Shown here: in pieces, positions 35,007-44,119 of the stretch
Layout: every line of letters begins with the position of its first letter
Numbering within the stretch: position 1 is the stretch's first letter
NCBI RefSeq assembly: GCF_002258785.1
Contig: NZ_NOYI01000008.1
Coordinates: 186,001 to 250,000 of the forward strand
From: Rhodococcus sp. 06-235-1A
GTDB taxonomy: Bacteria > Actinomycetota > Actinomycetes > Mycobacteriales > Mycobacteriaceae
Length of the DNA: 64,000 nt
Direction of reading: 5' to 3'
Position numbers and translations under genes: made by a program
The notes under the pieces: generated by a model
What the model was told of the DNA's origin: nothing
The model's input: only the letters and a program-made list of their open reading frames with translations
The model's database searches: none

Positions 35007-36270
35007 CGTTCGTCGAGTCCGAGTTCTTCGAGTCCGAGGTCATCGAATCCGGGATCTTCAGTTCTCCCTTGGCAAGTCGATCGGGCTCGTCGGCACCGGG
35101 CGGTGTGTGCGGATCACTCGCGTCGGCGGCGTACAGCGGGTCGGTCGGCTCGAGTTCCTCGTAGACTTCCTCCGGGTCGTCGGCGAGCAGAGACCGCACG
35201 GCGGTGTTGAGGACGGCGACGATCGGGACGGCAAGCAGGCCTCCGACGATGCCCGCGAGCAGGATGCCGACGGTGATGGACAGCACCACCGCCAGCGGAT
35301 GCAGTCGCACGGCACGGCCGAGCAGAAGTGGTTGCAGCACATGCCCTTCGAGCTGCATGACGGCGACCACGATGCCGAGGGTGATGACGGCGGTGATCAG
35401 ACCCTTCGTCACCAGGGCGATGAACACGGCAACGAATCCGGTCAACACGGCACCGATGATCGGAATGAACGCGCCGATGAACACCAACGAGGCCAGTGGG
35501 AGAGCCAGCGGTACACCGAGAATGGCGAGACCGGCACCGATGCCGATGGCATCCGCGGCCGCCACGGCAACCGTCGCGCGGACGTATCCCACCAGAGACC
35601 CGAAACCTTGAATGCCCGCGGTACGAATCTTCCTACGGGCTCCGGTCGGCGCGAGCCGGGTGACGAACTGCCAGATCTGATCGCCGCCGTACAGGAAGAA
35701 GATGAGCGTGAACAGTGTCAGCAGTGCGCCGGTGAGAATCTCGCCGATCACCGCGGCGGTCGTCAACGCTCCGCTGGTGACGGCCTCCTGGTTGTCCTGG
35801 ATGACCTTGACCAGGTTGTCGGTCGCCTGCCGAATCTGGTCCTCGCTGATGTGCAGTGGCCCGTTACTGAGCCACTCCTCGACGCTGTTGATCGATTGGG
35901 TGAACTGATCGCCCACCTGCGGCAGACCTTCGATGAACTGCTCGACGATGAACGTCATGATTCCGGCGACGACGCCGATGCTGGCAATGATGACGATGAT
36001 CACCGCCGCGGCGCGCGGCACTCCGCGCCGGTGCATCCAGTCGACCACCGGAACGAGCAACGCCGACGCCAACAGCGCCAGACCCAGCGGGATGACCACC
36101 GTGCTCAACTCGGCGATCACGTAGGCAAAAGTGATGAAACCGGCAAAAAGGACAAGAAGTCGCCACGTCCATTCCGCTCCTACCCGCACCAGCGGGTGCA
36201 CCGAATCTGCCGCCGAAGTGGGGCCCGGGGACGCCCCCGTACCTTGCGCCCGCAACTCGTCGGTGCTCAC
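34993..36270 (-). CDS. AI-2E family transporter, Rv0205-like
   Basis: A 425-residue polytopic protein of the AI-2E/PerM family. Helices lie at about 35-95, the central amphipathic region ('FIVEQFIEGLPQVGDQF') precedes residue 150, and a C-terminal helix bundle includes 'GFVAVFIALVTKGLITAVI'. The tail is acidic. Members export signals or act as Na/H antiporters; in mycobacteria the gene lies beside mmpL3. GTG 36270 sits 6 nt after a TAAATT box, a leaderless arrangement shared with the divergent cyclase. Confidence 0.82.
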   Translation of the reverse strand: MSTDELRAQGTGASPGPTSAADSVHPLVRVGAEWTWRLLVLFAGFITFAYVIAELSTVVIPLGLALLASALLVPVVDWMHRRGVPRAAAVIIVIIASIGVVAGIMTFIVEQFIEGLPQVGDQFTQSINSVEEWLSNGPLHISEDQIRQATDNLVKVIQDNQEAVTSGALTTAAVIGEILTGALLTLFTLIFFLYGGDQIWQFVTRLAPTGARRKIRTAGIQGFGSLVGYVRATVAVAAADAIGIGAGLAILGVPLALPLASLVFIGAFIPIIGAVLTGFVAVFIALVTKGLITAVITLGIVVAVMQLEGHVLQPLLLGRAVRLHPLAVVLSITVGILLAGIVGGLLAVPIVAVLNTAVRSLLADDPEEVYEELEPTDPLYAADASDPHTPPGADEPDRLAKGELKIPDSMTSDSKNSDSTNDADG

Positions 36271-36286
36271 CAGCTAAATTTAACCC
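36271..36286. promoter_or_regulatory. Symmetric divergent promoter for AI-2E and cyclase genes
   Basis: A 16-bp spacer carries TAAATT on both strands: 36275-36280 on +, followed by 6 nt and GTG 36287; and 36282-36277 on -, followed by 6 nt and GTG 36270. The -10 boxes overlap in a TAAATTTA palindrome. Confidence 0.6.
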
Positions 36287-37819
36287 GTGCTGGCATCTTT
36301 CCGAGCGGTCTCGCTCACCCTGAAGAGTCGCTGGCCGCTCTATATGTTCTCGATGCTCATCGCCAACGTCTTCGGGGCCGTGCTCGTATTCGCGTTCGTG
36401 CGGTACGGATTGCCCATCCCCGAATCGGAATCGATCGTTGCCGACCGCGTCCGCAACGTGTACATCTTCGGTGCGTATCTGGGTGTTGCCCTGGTGGTCA
36501 GCCTGATCTACGCCTACACACTCCTGCGCTCGGTCATCCGGTGGCAGCTGCGCGGTGGCCCGCCCACCCGCAAGGAGCAGATGACGACGCTGCATGCGCC
36601 GTTGCGGCAGGCGATCGTGCATCTGATTCTGTGGATCATCGGCGGGATCATCTTCGTGCTGTTGACCATCGCCGAGATGCCGTCACTGTCGATTGCCGTC
36701 ATCGTCACCGTCGGAATGGCCGCGACGGTCACCTTCGGATTCACGTACATGCTCGGCGAGCGCATCCTGAGGCCAGTCGCGGCGTTGGCGTTGAGCGAGG
36801 GCCGTTTCGATCGCACGATGACGCCCGGCGTCGGCACCCGCATGGCGATGACGTGGGGACTGGGCACATTGATGCCCGTCATCGGCATCATCCTGCTGTG
36901 CGCCACGCAGATCACCACCGATCTGGTGTTCTCCCCCAACGCGCTCGCAGTGGCCATCATCCTGCTCAGCGTGCTGGCCATCGTGCAGGCGTTCGTACTC
37001 TCGATGCTCACCGCCAGTCAGATCTCCGACCCGATCAGCCAGCTGCACAGCGCCATCGAACGTGTTCAGCGCGGCGAGACCGACGTCGAGGTCGATGTGT
37101 TCGACGGATCCGAGATCGGCCGGCTCCAGGTCGGCTTCAACCGGATGATGGAAGAGTCCGCCGAACGACGCGTCCTGCGAGAGCTGTTCGGCCAGCACGT
37201 CGGTGAGGACGTGGCGCGTCGGGCATTGCAGTTCGGAACCGAACTCGGCGGCGAGACACGATTCGTCGCAGTGCTGTTCGTCGACATGGTCGGTTCCACC
37301 GCCACGGCCTCCGAGCGTCCGCCGAGTGAGGTCGTGGTGCTGCTCAACGAGTTCTTTCGCGTCGTCGTCGATGTCGTCGGGCGTCATCACGGCTTCGTCA
37401 ACAAATTCATGGGCGACGCGGCCCTCGCGATCTTCGGGGCCCCACTGGATCGTCCCGACGCACCCACCGCGGCGCTCGCGGCTGCACGTGAACTCCGATT
37501 TGCGCTCGACGAGATCACCGGGCTCGACATCGGCATCGGCGTATCGGCGGGCCTGGCGGTCGCCGGCAATATCGGTGCGTCGGAACGCTTCGAGTACACG
37601 GTCATCGGAGACCCCGTCAACGAGGCGTCGAGGCTCACCGAGCTGGCGAAACTGAGGCCTGGACGCGTTCTGGCGTCGACCTCGGCCCTGTACTTCGCCG
37701 ACGACGAGGAGCAGGAGCAGTGGGAGTTGGGCGACCAGGTTCAACTGCGTGGTCGACGACGGGCCACCCACCTGGCCTGGCCGGTGGAGTATCCCGATGC
37801 CGCACCCGGCGACAGTTAG
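36287..37819 (+). CDS. Membrane-bound class III adenylate cyclase
   Basis: A 510-residue cyclase. Six membrane helices come first (about 20-240), then a HAMP linker with 'QISDPISQLHSAIERVQRGE' (245-264), then a CHD domain from residue 325. Metal ligands Asp333 ('LFVDMVGST') and Asp377, purine-specifying Lys373 ('NKFMGD') and Asp442, and transition-state Asn445 and Arg449 ('GDPVNEASRL') are all present. It should therefore be an active ATP-specific enzyme. Layout matches the mycobacterial Rv1318c/Rv3645 family. GTG start, probably leaderless. Confidence 0.92.
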   Translation: MLASFRAVSLTLKSRWPLYMFSMLIANVFGAVLVFAFVRYGLPIPESESIVADRVRNVYIFGAYLGVALVVSLIYAYTLLRSVIRWQLRGGPPTRKEQMTTLHAPLRQAIVHLILWIIGGIIFVLLTIAEMPSLSIAVIVTVGMAATVTFGFTYMLGERILRPVAALALSEGRFDRTMTPGVGTRMAMTWGLGTLMPVIGIILLCATQITTDLVFSPNALAVAIILLSVLAIVQAFVLSMLTASQISDPISQLHSAIERVQRGETDVEVDVFDGSEIGRLQVGFNRMMEESAERRVLRELFGQHVGEDVARRALQFGTELGGETRFVAVLFVDMVGSTATASERPPSEVVVLLNEFFRVVVDVVGRHHGFVNKFMGDAALAIFGAPLDRPDAPTAALAAARELRFALDEITGLDIGIGVSAGLAVAGNIGASERFEYTVIGDPVNEASRLTELAKLRPGRVLASTSALYFADDEEQEQWELGDQVQLRGRRRATHLAWPVEYPDAAPGDS

Positions 37820-37828
37820 TCTGACAGG

Positions 37829-38959
37829 GTGCCCGACCCCAGCTCCACCCACGGACCCGCGGTGCGGCGTCCGCGGAATCGGCTCCGCTGGGTCAAGTGG
37901 ATCGCTGGAATCGCCCTCGCGGCACTGCTGGTGGGCGAGGCGATCTACCTGTGGCCGCGGCTGCACGAATCCTGGACCGCCGTTCGAGAGATCCACTGGG
38001 GTTGGCTGGCGGCCTGCGTCCTCGCCCAGGCGGTGTCACTGAGCGCATTCGGCCGAGTGCAGAAGCAACTGCTCGACGCGGGCGGCGTGAAGGTGCGTCA
38101 GCGCAAGTCCGTTGCCGTCATCTACGGCAGCACCGCAATGGCACTCACCCTGCCCGCAGGCCAGGTGTTCTCGACGGCGTTCACCTATCGCGAGACCCGA
38201 CGTTGGGGAGCGAGCCCGGTCGTCGCCTCGTGGCAGCTCGCCATCTCCGGCGTCATCGCTGCTGCGGGACTTGCCGTCCTGGGCGTCGCGGGCGGTCTGG
38301 TCGTCGGAAGTTCGTTCAACACGTTCACCGTGGTGCTGCCGATCGCCGGTGTCATCGCCATCGTCGCCGCCGTTCGCTACATCTCGAATCATCCGCAGTC
38401 GATCAAGAGCATCGCGCGCTGGGGACTGCGTCGATACAACGCGTTCCGCAACCACGAGCTCGACGCCGGGGCGGAGGTCATCGACAAGATCATCGGTCAG
38501 ATTCAATCCGTCCAGCTCGGCAAACGGGACGGCGCACTCACGCTGTCGTGGTCGGCCGTGCATCGACTCGGCGACGTGGCGTGCCTGGCGTTCGCGTGCT
38601 TCGCCGTCGGCGCGGATCCGCGACTGTCCGGATTGCTCATCGCGTTCGCCGCAGGCAAGGCCGTCGGATCCGTACCGCTTGCGCCCGGCGGCCTGGTTGT
38701 GGTCGACGCGACCCTGATCGCGTTCCTGACCAGCGCTGCATCGATCACCGCCTCGCAGGCCGTCGCGTCGGCGCTGGTGTATCGCGGGGTCAGCTTCATC
38801 CTCGTCGCCATCGTCGGGTGGATCGTGTTTCTGGTGCTGTTTCGCAAACATCAACACGCCGATCTCGAATTCGACATCGCGCTCGAACAGCAAGAGACCG
38901 CCGAGCTGCGGCGCAGCGAGGACATTCGCGACACCAAGGGCGATCCGGAGCCGGCATAG
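37829..38959 (+). CDS. Flippase-like integral membrane protein (UPF0104/LPG synthase TM region)
   Basis: A 376-residue protein with about eight helices of the lysylphosphatidylglycerol-synthase transmembrane/UPF0104 family, without a soluble synthase domain. Such proteins are thought to move or bind polyprenyl or glycolipids. GTG 37829 lies 6 nt after TAGTCT, which overlaps the cyclase stop, suggesting a leaderless transcript. The hydrophilic tail (about 345-376) is highly charged. Confidence 0.75.
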   Translation: MPDPSSTHGPAVRRPRNRLRWVKWIAGIALAALLVGEAIYLWPRLHESWTAVREIHWGWLAACVLAQAVSLSAFGRVQKQLLDAGGVKVRQRKSVAVIYGSTAMALTLPAGQVFSTAFTYRETRRWGASPVVASWQLAISGVIAAAGLAVLGVAGGLVVGSSFNTFTVVLPIAGVIAIVAAVRYISNHPQSIKSIARWGLRRYNAFRNHELDAGAEVIDKIIGQIQSVQLGKRDGALTLSWSAVHRLGDVACLAFACFAVGADPRLSGLLIAFAAGKAVGSVPLAPGGLVVVDATLIAFLTSAASITASQAVASALVYRGVSFILVAIVGWIVFLVLFRKHQHADLEFDIALEQQETAELRRSEDIRDTKGDPEPA

Positions 38960-39008
38960 GCGTAAGACTGGAGTGGCGTTCGTCACTTTCCGTTCACTCG
39001 GAATATAT

Positions 39009-39034
39009 CCGGACCTCGGTCCGCTTGTGTACTA
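39009..39034 (+). promoter_or_regulatory. yceI promoter with palindrome
   Basis: TACTAT (39029-39034) is a probable -10 box. Just upstream lies a palindrome, CGGACC and GGTCCG separated by TC (39009-39022), placed between the -35 and -10 positions where a repressor could act. Confidence 0.4.
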
Positions 39035-39068
39035 TGAGCATTGAAACTTCAACTCACTAGGAGTCCCC

Positions 39069-39620
39069 ATGACCACCGCCATCGCACTGCCCGAGCTCAC
39101 CGCAGGCACCTGGGTCATCGACCCGACCCACTCCACCGTCGGATTCACCGTCCGCCACCTGGTGGTCAGCAAGGTCCGAGGCCGTTTCCAGAACTTCAGC
39201 GGCACCATCACCGTCGCTGCCGACGGCACCCCGTCCGTCGACGCCGAGATCGACGTCGCGTCCATCACCACCGACAACGAGCAGCGCGACGGCCACCTCA
39301 AGACCGCCGACTTCTTCGAGGTCGAGAAGTTCCCCACCGCAACGTTCAAGTCCACCTCGGTCAAGGCCGACGGCGGAGACTTCATCGTCACCGGTGACTT
39401 CACCCTCCACGGCGTCACCAACTCCATCGATCTCAAGCTCGAGTTCAACGGCGTCAACGCCGGAATGGGCAATGGACCGGTCGCCGGCTTCGAGGCCAGC
39501 ACCGTCATCAACCGCAAGGACTTCGGCATCAGCATCGACATGCCCCTCGAAGGCGGCGGCGCAGTGGTCGGCGACAAGATCACGCTGAACCTCGAAATCG
39601 AAGCCGGACTGCAGGCGTAA
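39069..39620 (+). CDS. YceI-family lipocalin-like protein
   Basis: A 183-residue YceI-domain protein with the typical opening 'GTWVIDPTHSTVGFTVRHL' and closing strands. The family binds isoprenoid or amide lipids in a lipocalin-like barrel. No signal peptide, so probably cytoplasmic here. ATG 39069 follows AGGAG. Physiological role not established; often stress-related. Confidence 0.9.
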   Translation: MTTAIALPELTAGTWVIDPTHSTVGFTVRHLVVSKVRGRFQNFSGTITVAADGTPSVDAEIDVASITTDNEQRDGHLKTADFFEVEKFPTATFKSTSVKADGGDFIVTGDFTLHGVTNSIDLKLEFNGVNAGMGNGPVAGFEASTVINRKDFGISIDMPLEGGGAVVGDKITLNLEIEAGLQA

Positions 39621-39632
39621 GTTCGCCCTGCT

Positions 39633-39782
39633 TCACCCCTCCCCCTCTTCGGGATCACCCCTCCCCCTTCGGATCAATGCGGCTTTGTTGCAGTCCAAGC
39701 GACTGAAACCCACATTGATCCACACCGGGAGGCCCACCGAACGGCCCGTATCGCATTTGCGGTGCGGGCCGTTCGCTGTGGG
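39633..39782. other. Highly structured intergenic segment
   Basis: In order: a near-perfect direct repeat (39633-39657 and 39655-39676, C-rich with CTTCGG). Next, a 9-bp inverted repeat GGATCAATG / CATTGATCC (39671-39679 and 39713-39721) enclosing a small CAGTC/GACTG hairpin. Last, a hairpin at 39733-39782 with about 23 paired positions, including CGAACGGCCCG / CGGGCCGTTCG. The last ends 5 nt before the -10 box of the DUF3054 gene. It may terminate yceI or be a small RNA. Confidence 0.55.
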
Positions 39783-39786
39783 TGTC

Positions 39787-39799
39787 TACAGTGGGTCGC
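39787..39799 (+). promoter_or_regulatory. Leaderless-type -10 box of DUF3054 gene
   Basis: TACAGT (39787-39792) lies 7 nt before GTG 39800, supporting that start over GTG 39782 or 39791. Confidence 0.5.
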
Positions 39800-40174
39800 G
39801 TGAAGTTTCGATCCCCCGCAGTTGCTGCCGTCCTCGACCTGCTTATGGTCCTGCTGTTCGCCGCGATCGGTCGTCGCAGCCATGCCGAGGCCACCGCGCT
39901 GTCCGGCCTCGTCCACACCGCCTGGCCGTTCGTCGTCGGTGCCGCCATCGGCTGGATCGTCACATTCGCGCTGTACCGCAACAAGTTCGACGCTTTCCTC
40001 ATCGTTCCGACAGGCATCGTCGTGTGGGTCACGACGGTCGCACTGGGCATGGTCCTGCGTGCGGTGACCGGGCAAGGAACAGCAGGGTCGTTCATCATCG
40101 TGGCAACCCTGTCCACCGCGGTTCTGCTGCTCGGTTGGCGCGCGCTGGCGAAATTCGTTCCCAGCGTCCGCTGA
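39800..40174 (+). CDS. DUF3054 membrane protein
   Basis: A 124-residue protein with four membrane helices and the DUF3054 signature region 'LLMVLLFAAIGRRSHAE' after the first helix. Family function unknown. The start at GTG 39800 is favoured by the -10 box 7 nt upstream and gives the usual N-terminus directly before helix 1. Confidence 0.75.
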   Translation: MKFRSPAVAAVLDLLMVLLFAAIGRRSHAEATALSGLVHTAWPFVVGAAIGWIVTFALYRNKFDAFLIVPTGIVVWVTTVALGMVLRAVTGQGTAGSFIIVATLSTAVLLLGWRALAKFVPSVR

Positions 40175-40207
40175 CCGAAGAGTTCGTCGGGAACGGCCTC
40201 GGCGCGA

Positions 40208-40324
40208 TAGGATGATCCACGGTGCGCCGGGAAGTCTGGTCGGCAACTGTTCTGTGCTGCGCACATGCCCTTCCGTCCGATGGGTTCGCACGGCACGACG
40301 TTGCTAGCGAAAGGCTTTGTCACT
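40208..40324 (+). promoter_or_regulatory. Structured 5' leader of nhaA
   Basis: TAGGAT (40208-40213) would start a leader of about 105 nt near 40220. The leader opens with GTGCGC (40222-40227), which pairs with GCGCAC (40259-40264); the enclosed segment carries GCCGGGAAGTCTGGTCGGC. A GAAAGG ribosome site (40309-40314) precedes GTG 40325 by 10 nt. A regulatory RNA is possible; I cannot assign it to a known class. Confidence 0.45.
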
Positions 40325-41659
40325 GTGTCCGATTCACCGAGTCCGTCTGATTCACCAAGTCAGGAAATCCGATTGCCGCTGTTCTCCCGCGGTTCCTGGT
40401 CCGAGGCCGACCGCGTCGCGCAGATTCTCCGCAAGGAGACCGTCGGCGGCGCATTGCTCCTCGTCGCCACTCTCGTCGCGCTGATCTGGGCCAACTCACC
40501 CTGGTCCGCCGCGTACGACTCTCTGATGAGCACCCGGGTCGGGCCGTCGGCACTGCATCTCGATCTGACGCTGTCGACGTGGGCCGCCGACGGACTGTTG
40601 GCCATCTTCTTCTTCGTCGTCGGACTCGAACTCAAACGCGAATTCGTTGCCGGTGATCTGCGCGATCCGGCACGCGCCGCATTGCCGGTGGCCGCGGCAG
40701 TCGGCGGAATGGCAGTTCCCGCAGTCATTTTCGTGTTGTTCAATCTCGGCACCGGGGACGGCGCTCTGCTCGGCTGGGCCATCCCGACAGCAACCGACAT
40801 CGCGTTCGCCGTTGCCGTCCTCGCCGTGATCAGCACTCACCTGCCGACCGCGTTGCGAACATTTCTGCTGACTCTGGCCGTGGTGGACGACCTCCTGGCT
40901 GTCAGCGTCATCGCCATCTTCTACACCGACGACATCAACTTCATCGCGCTCGGCCTGACGCTGATTCCGCTCGCGCTGTTCGCCGTCGCCGTGCAGATGC
41001 GTATTCGCTCCTGGTGGATCCTGATCCCGCTGGCGGTCGTGACGTGGGTACTCATGCACGAGTCGGGCGTCCACGCCACCGTCGCGGGCGTTCTGCTCGG
41101 CTTCGCCGTCCCGGTGATCAGGAGCAAGGCCAACGGCGGCCCCGACGCGGGCCCGGGACTCGCCGAACACTTCGAGCACAAGATCCGGCCCATCTCCGCG
41201 GGAATCGCGGTGCCGCTCTTCGCCTTCTGCGCGGCCGGCGTGACCGTTGGAGGCTTCACCGGTCTACGCAGTGCCCTCACCGATCCGATCGCCATCGGCA
41301 TCATCGCGGGCCTCGTCATCGGTAAGGCCATCGGCATCTTCGGCACCACATATCTGGTCTCGCGCTTCACCCGGGCGACATTGGATGCCGGACTGAAATG
41401 GCTCGACGTCTTCGGTGTCGCAATGCTCGCCGGAATCGGCTTCACCGTGTCTCTGCTGATCGGTGACCTCGCATTCGGCGAAGGAACTCAGCGCGACGAT
41501 CACGTCAAGGTGGGTGTGCTGACGGGTTCGATCATCGCGGCCACGATCGCTTCGATCATTCTTCGAACTCGCAACAAGGCGTACCGGGACTTCTACATCG
41601 AAGAGACTCGCGACGACGACCACGACGGCATCCCGGACGTGTACCAGAACGAGAAGTAG
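40325..41659 (+). CDS. nhaA: Na+/H+ antiporter NhaA
   Basis: A 444-residue NhaA. The ion-binding Asp pair is Asp188-Asp189 ('[13 protein letters not shown]'), with the assembly-site Asp158 in '[11 protein letters not shown]'. Extrudes Na+ in exchange for protons at alkaline pH. GTG 40325 is chosen after GAAAGG; upstream in-frame codons to 40265 would lie inside the structured leader. The C-terminal tail carries a calcium-loop-like motif '[12 protein letters not shown]' before the stop, outside the membrane domain. Confidence 0.92.
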   Translation: MSDSPSPSDSPSQEIRLPLFSRGSWSEADRVAQILRKETVGGALLLVATLVALIWANSPWSAAYDSLMSTRVGPSALHLDLTLSTWAADGLLAIFFFVVGLELKREFVAGDLRDPARAALPVAAAVGGMAVPAVIFVLFNLGTGDGALLGWAIPTATDIAFAVAVLAVISTHLPTALRTFLLTLAVVDDLLAVSVIAIFYTDDINFIALGLTLIPLALFAVAVQMRIRSWWILIPLAVVTWVLMHESGVHATVAGVLLGFAVPVIRSKANGGPDAGPGLAEHFEHKIRPISAGIAVPLFAFCAAGVTVGGFTGLRSALTDPIAIGIIAGLVIGKAIGIFGTTYLVSRFTRATLDAGLKWLDVFGVAMLAGIGFTVSLLIGDLAFGEGTQRDDHVKVGVLTGSIIAATIASIILRTRNKAYRDFYIEETRDDDHDGIPDVYQNEK

Positions 41660-41701
41660 CGATCGTTGGAATCCGGACCGCTCCGATGACACGATGAGTT
41701 C

Positions 41702-42799
41702 GTGAGCGAAAGCGTGCGCGAACTGTTGACCCGGCACATCGACGCCGGACTGATGCCGGGGGCGGTAGCACTGCTGGGTGGCCCCGATTCGGAACCCATC
41801 GCGGTCGGATCATCGGCGGTCGGCGGTCCACCGATGGCAGTCGACGCCATCGTCCGGATTCAGTCGATGACCAAGATCGTCACCAGCGTGGCCGCCCTGC
41901 GCCTCGTGGAGGCGGGCCGACTGACGCTGGACGACGACGTCGTGCCCTGGCTTCCCGAACTCGCCGCCCGCCCGGTGCTCACCCGCCCCGGCGCTGAACT
42001 CGACGACACCGTTCCGCAGGACAGACCGATCACGTTGCGGCACTTGCTCACCAACACCAGTGGGTACGGAATTCAGATGGGAGACACCCCGCTCGCCCGG
42101 GCGATGAGGGACAACGACACGGAAGCCGGCCCCGCGCCGTCACCACTCGGTGCGGACGAGTGGTTGGCACGCATGGCGGATCTTCCGCTGGCTTTTCAGC
42201 CCGGTGCCGGGTGGCGCTACCACCACGGCTTCGCGATCCTCGGCATCCTCGTCTCTCGCATCGTCGGACGGTCTCTGCAGGACCACCTCCGCGACGACCT
42301 GTTCGGACCACTGGACATGCCCGACACCGGACTGTGGGTACCGACCGACCGGTGCCATCGTCTGACGGCGGCCTACCGGTTCGAGGACGGGTCGTTGATC
42401 GAGACCGAACCCGCTGCAGGCGGGCCCTACGCGGGACCACCCCCTGTCGACGTGAGTCACGGCGAGTTGGTGTCCACGGTCACCGATTTTCACCGCTTCC
42501 TTCGCGCGATCACGACGCTGGTATCCGCTCAGCACGTGGAGCTGATGACACACGACCAGGTGCCCGAGTCGATCAAGACCGACGAGAGTTTCTTCCCGGG
42601 CTTCTGGCCGGGCACGGGGTGGGGATTCGGCGTCTCGGTCGTCACCGAAGGAGATCACCTCGGCCGGTACGGCTGGTCCGGCGGGCAGGGCACCGACTTC
42701 TTCGTCGACCCGGACGGGACGATCGGCATCTTGCTGACGCAGACCGAATTGTGCGAGGCCACCTTCACGCTGTTGTCGGAGTTCCAGGAACTGCGCTGA
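41702..42799 (+). CDS. Serine hydrolase of the class C beta-lactamase / esterase family
   Basis: A 365-residue beta-lactamase-fold protein. The nucleophile motif is S-M-T-K (Ser55-Lys58, 'IQSMTKIVTSV') and the second motif is 'YHHG' in place of Y-x-N. There is no signal peptide, so it is probably a cytoplasmic esterase or peptidase (EstB-like) rather than a drug-resistance enzyme. GTG start at 41702. Substrate unknown. Confidence 0.82.
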   Translation: MSESVRELLTRHIDAGLMPGAVALLGGPDSEPIAVGSSAVGGPPMAVDAIVRIQSMTKIVTSVAALRLVEAGRLTLDDDVVPWLPELAARPVLTRPGAELDDTVPQDRPITLRHLLTNTSGYGIQMGDTPLARAMRDNDTEAGPAPSPLGADEWLARMADLPLAFQPGAGWRYHHGFAILGILVSRIVGRSLQDHLRDDLFGPLDMPDTGLWVPTDRCHRLTAAYRFEDGSLIETEPAAGGPYAGPPPVDVSHGELVSTVTDFHRFLRAITTLVSAQHVELMTHDQVPESIKTDESFFPGFWPGTGWGFGVSVVTEGDHLGRYGWSGGQGTDFFVDPDGTIGILLTQTELCEATFTLLSEFQELR

Positions 42800-42865
42800 C
42801 AGGATCTACGCTGAATCGATCGCAGCACCTACAGTTACCGCCGTGATCGAGAATTGTTGTCCGGC

Positions 42866-44119
42866 ATGACCGACTCACCGTCGTTGGCCCGTCGCCTCGG
42901 ACTGTTCGACGCCATCGCCATCGGTGTCGGTTCCATGGTGGGAGCCGGAGTGTTCGCGGCGTTCGCACCGGCGTCGGCTGTTGCAGGGGCGGGTCTTCTC
43001 ATCGGTCTCGCCGTCGCCGCGGTCGTCGCGTTCTGCAACGCCACGTCCTCGGCTCAGCTGGCTGCCCAGTTTCCGACGTCGGGCGGCACCTACATATACG
43101 GGCGTGAGCGGCTCGGCGAGTGGCCGGGATTCGTGGCCGGGTGGTGCTTCGTCATCGGCAAGACCGCGAGTTCGGCGGCCATGGCCTTGGCGTTCGCGGC
43201 ATATGTCGCGCCCGCCGGTTACACCGAACTCGTTGCCGTCCTTGCCATCACTGCGCTGACGGTGGTGAACTACTTCGGCGTCACCCGCACGGCCGTGCTG
43301 ACGAAGATCCTGGTCACCGCCGTGCTCGCCGTCCTCGTCATCGCAGTGGTCCTCGGCCTCACCGGCTCGTCCGGTCCCGCCGTCGGCGGACTGGGCTCGT
43401 TCACCGAGGACGGGTGGTACGGCATTCTGCAGTCGGCGGGCCTGCTGTTCTTCGCCTTTGCGGGGTACGCGCGCATCGCCACCCTCGGCGAGGAGGTCGT
43501 CCGGCCGGAACGGACCATTCCACGCGCCATCGTGTCCGCCCTCGGTATCGCGCTTGTGGTCTACGCGATCGTTGCGTTGACGCTGTTGACGATTCTCGGG
43601 CCCGAACTTCTGGCCTCGTCGTCTGCCCCACTGGTCGATCTCGTAGTGGCATCAGGACATTCGTGGGCGTCTCCGGTGATGCGGATCGGTGCAGGCCTGG
43701 CCGCGCTGGGGGCGTTGCTGGCGCTGATCGCGGGCATCGGACGCACCTCGCTGGCGATGGCTCGCCACCACGACCTGCCGTCCTATCTGGCCGCGGTCCA
43801 CCCGCGGTACTCGGTTCCGCATCGCGCCGAGATCACCCTGGCTGTGATCGTCTGCGTGCTGGTCCTGGTCGTCGATCTGCGTGACGCCATCGGCTTCTCG
43901 TCGTTCGGGGTCTTGCTCTACTACCTGGTGGCCAATCTGAGCGCATTCACCCAGGACGCCGAGCATCGCCGCTACCCGCGGGTCCTACCGGTCATCGGCA
44001 GCGTCGGGTGCGTGGTGCTGATCGCCACGTTGCCGGTGTCGTCCATTGTTTTCGGAACCATCGTGGTCGTACTCGGTGTCGCGTACCGCCTTCTTCGGGT
44101 TCGGCAACTGTTCACTTGA
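42866..44119 (+). CDS. APC-family amino acid permease
   Basis: A 417-residue permease with twelve predicted helices and the APC helix-1 motif 'IGVGSMVGAGVFA', plus 'FFAFAGYARIATLGEEV' in helix 6. It imports an amino acid or amine; specificity cannot be told. ATG 42866 is used; the ORF extends four codons upstream to a TTG without ribosome site. Its stop codon overlaps the -35 box of the arsenic operon. Confidence 0.85.
   Translation: MTDSPSLARRLGLFDAIAIGVGSMVGAGVFAAFAPASAVAGAGLLIGLAVAAVVAFCNATSSAQLAAQFPTSGGTYIYGRERLGEWPGFVAGWCFVIGKTASSAAMALAFAAYVAPAGYTELVAVLAITALTVVNYFGVTRTAVLTKILVTAVLAVLVIAVVLGLTGSSGPAVGGLGSFTEDGWYGILQSAGLLFFAFAGYARIATLGEEVVRPERTIPRAIVSALGIALVVYAIVALTLLTILGPELLASSSAPLVDLVVASGHSWASPVMRIGAGLAALGALLALIAGIGRTSLAMARHHDLPSYLAAVHPRYSVPHRAEITLAVIVCVLVLVVDLRDAIGFSSFGVLLYYLVANLSAFTQDAEHRRYPRVLPVIGSVGCVVLIATLPVSSIVFGTIVVVLGVAYRLLRVRQLFT

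Noticed and set aside
40221..40264. Cobalamin riboswitch upstream of nhaA
   Set aside because: Only short strings resemble the conserved core; the length and missing helices exclude a complete B12 riboswitch.
41702..42799. Secreted beta-lactamase
   Set aside because: No signal peptide, and the Y-x-N motif is altered; more likely an esterase-type family member.
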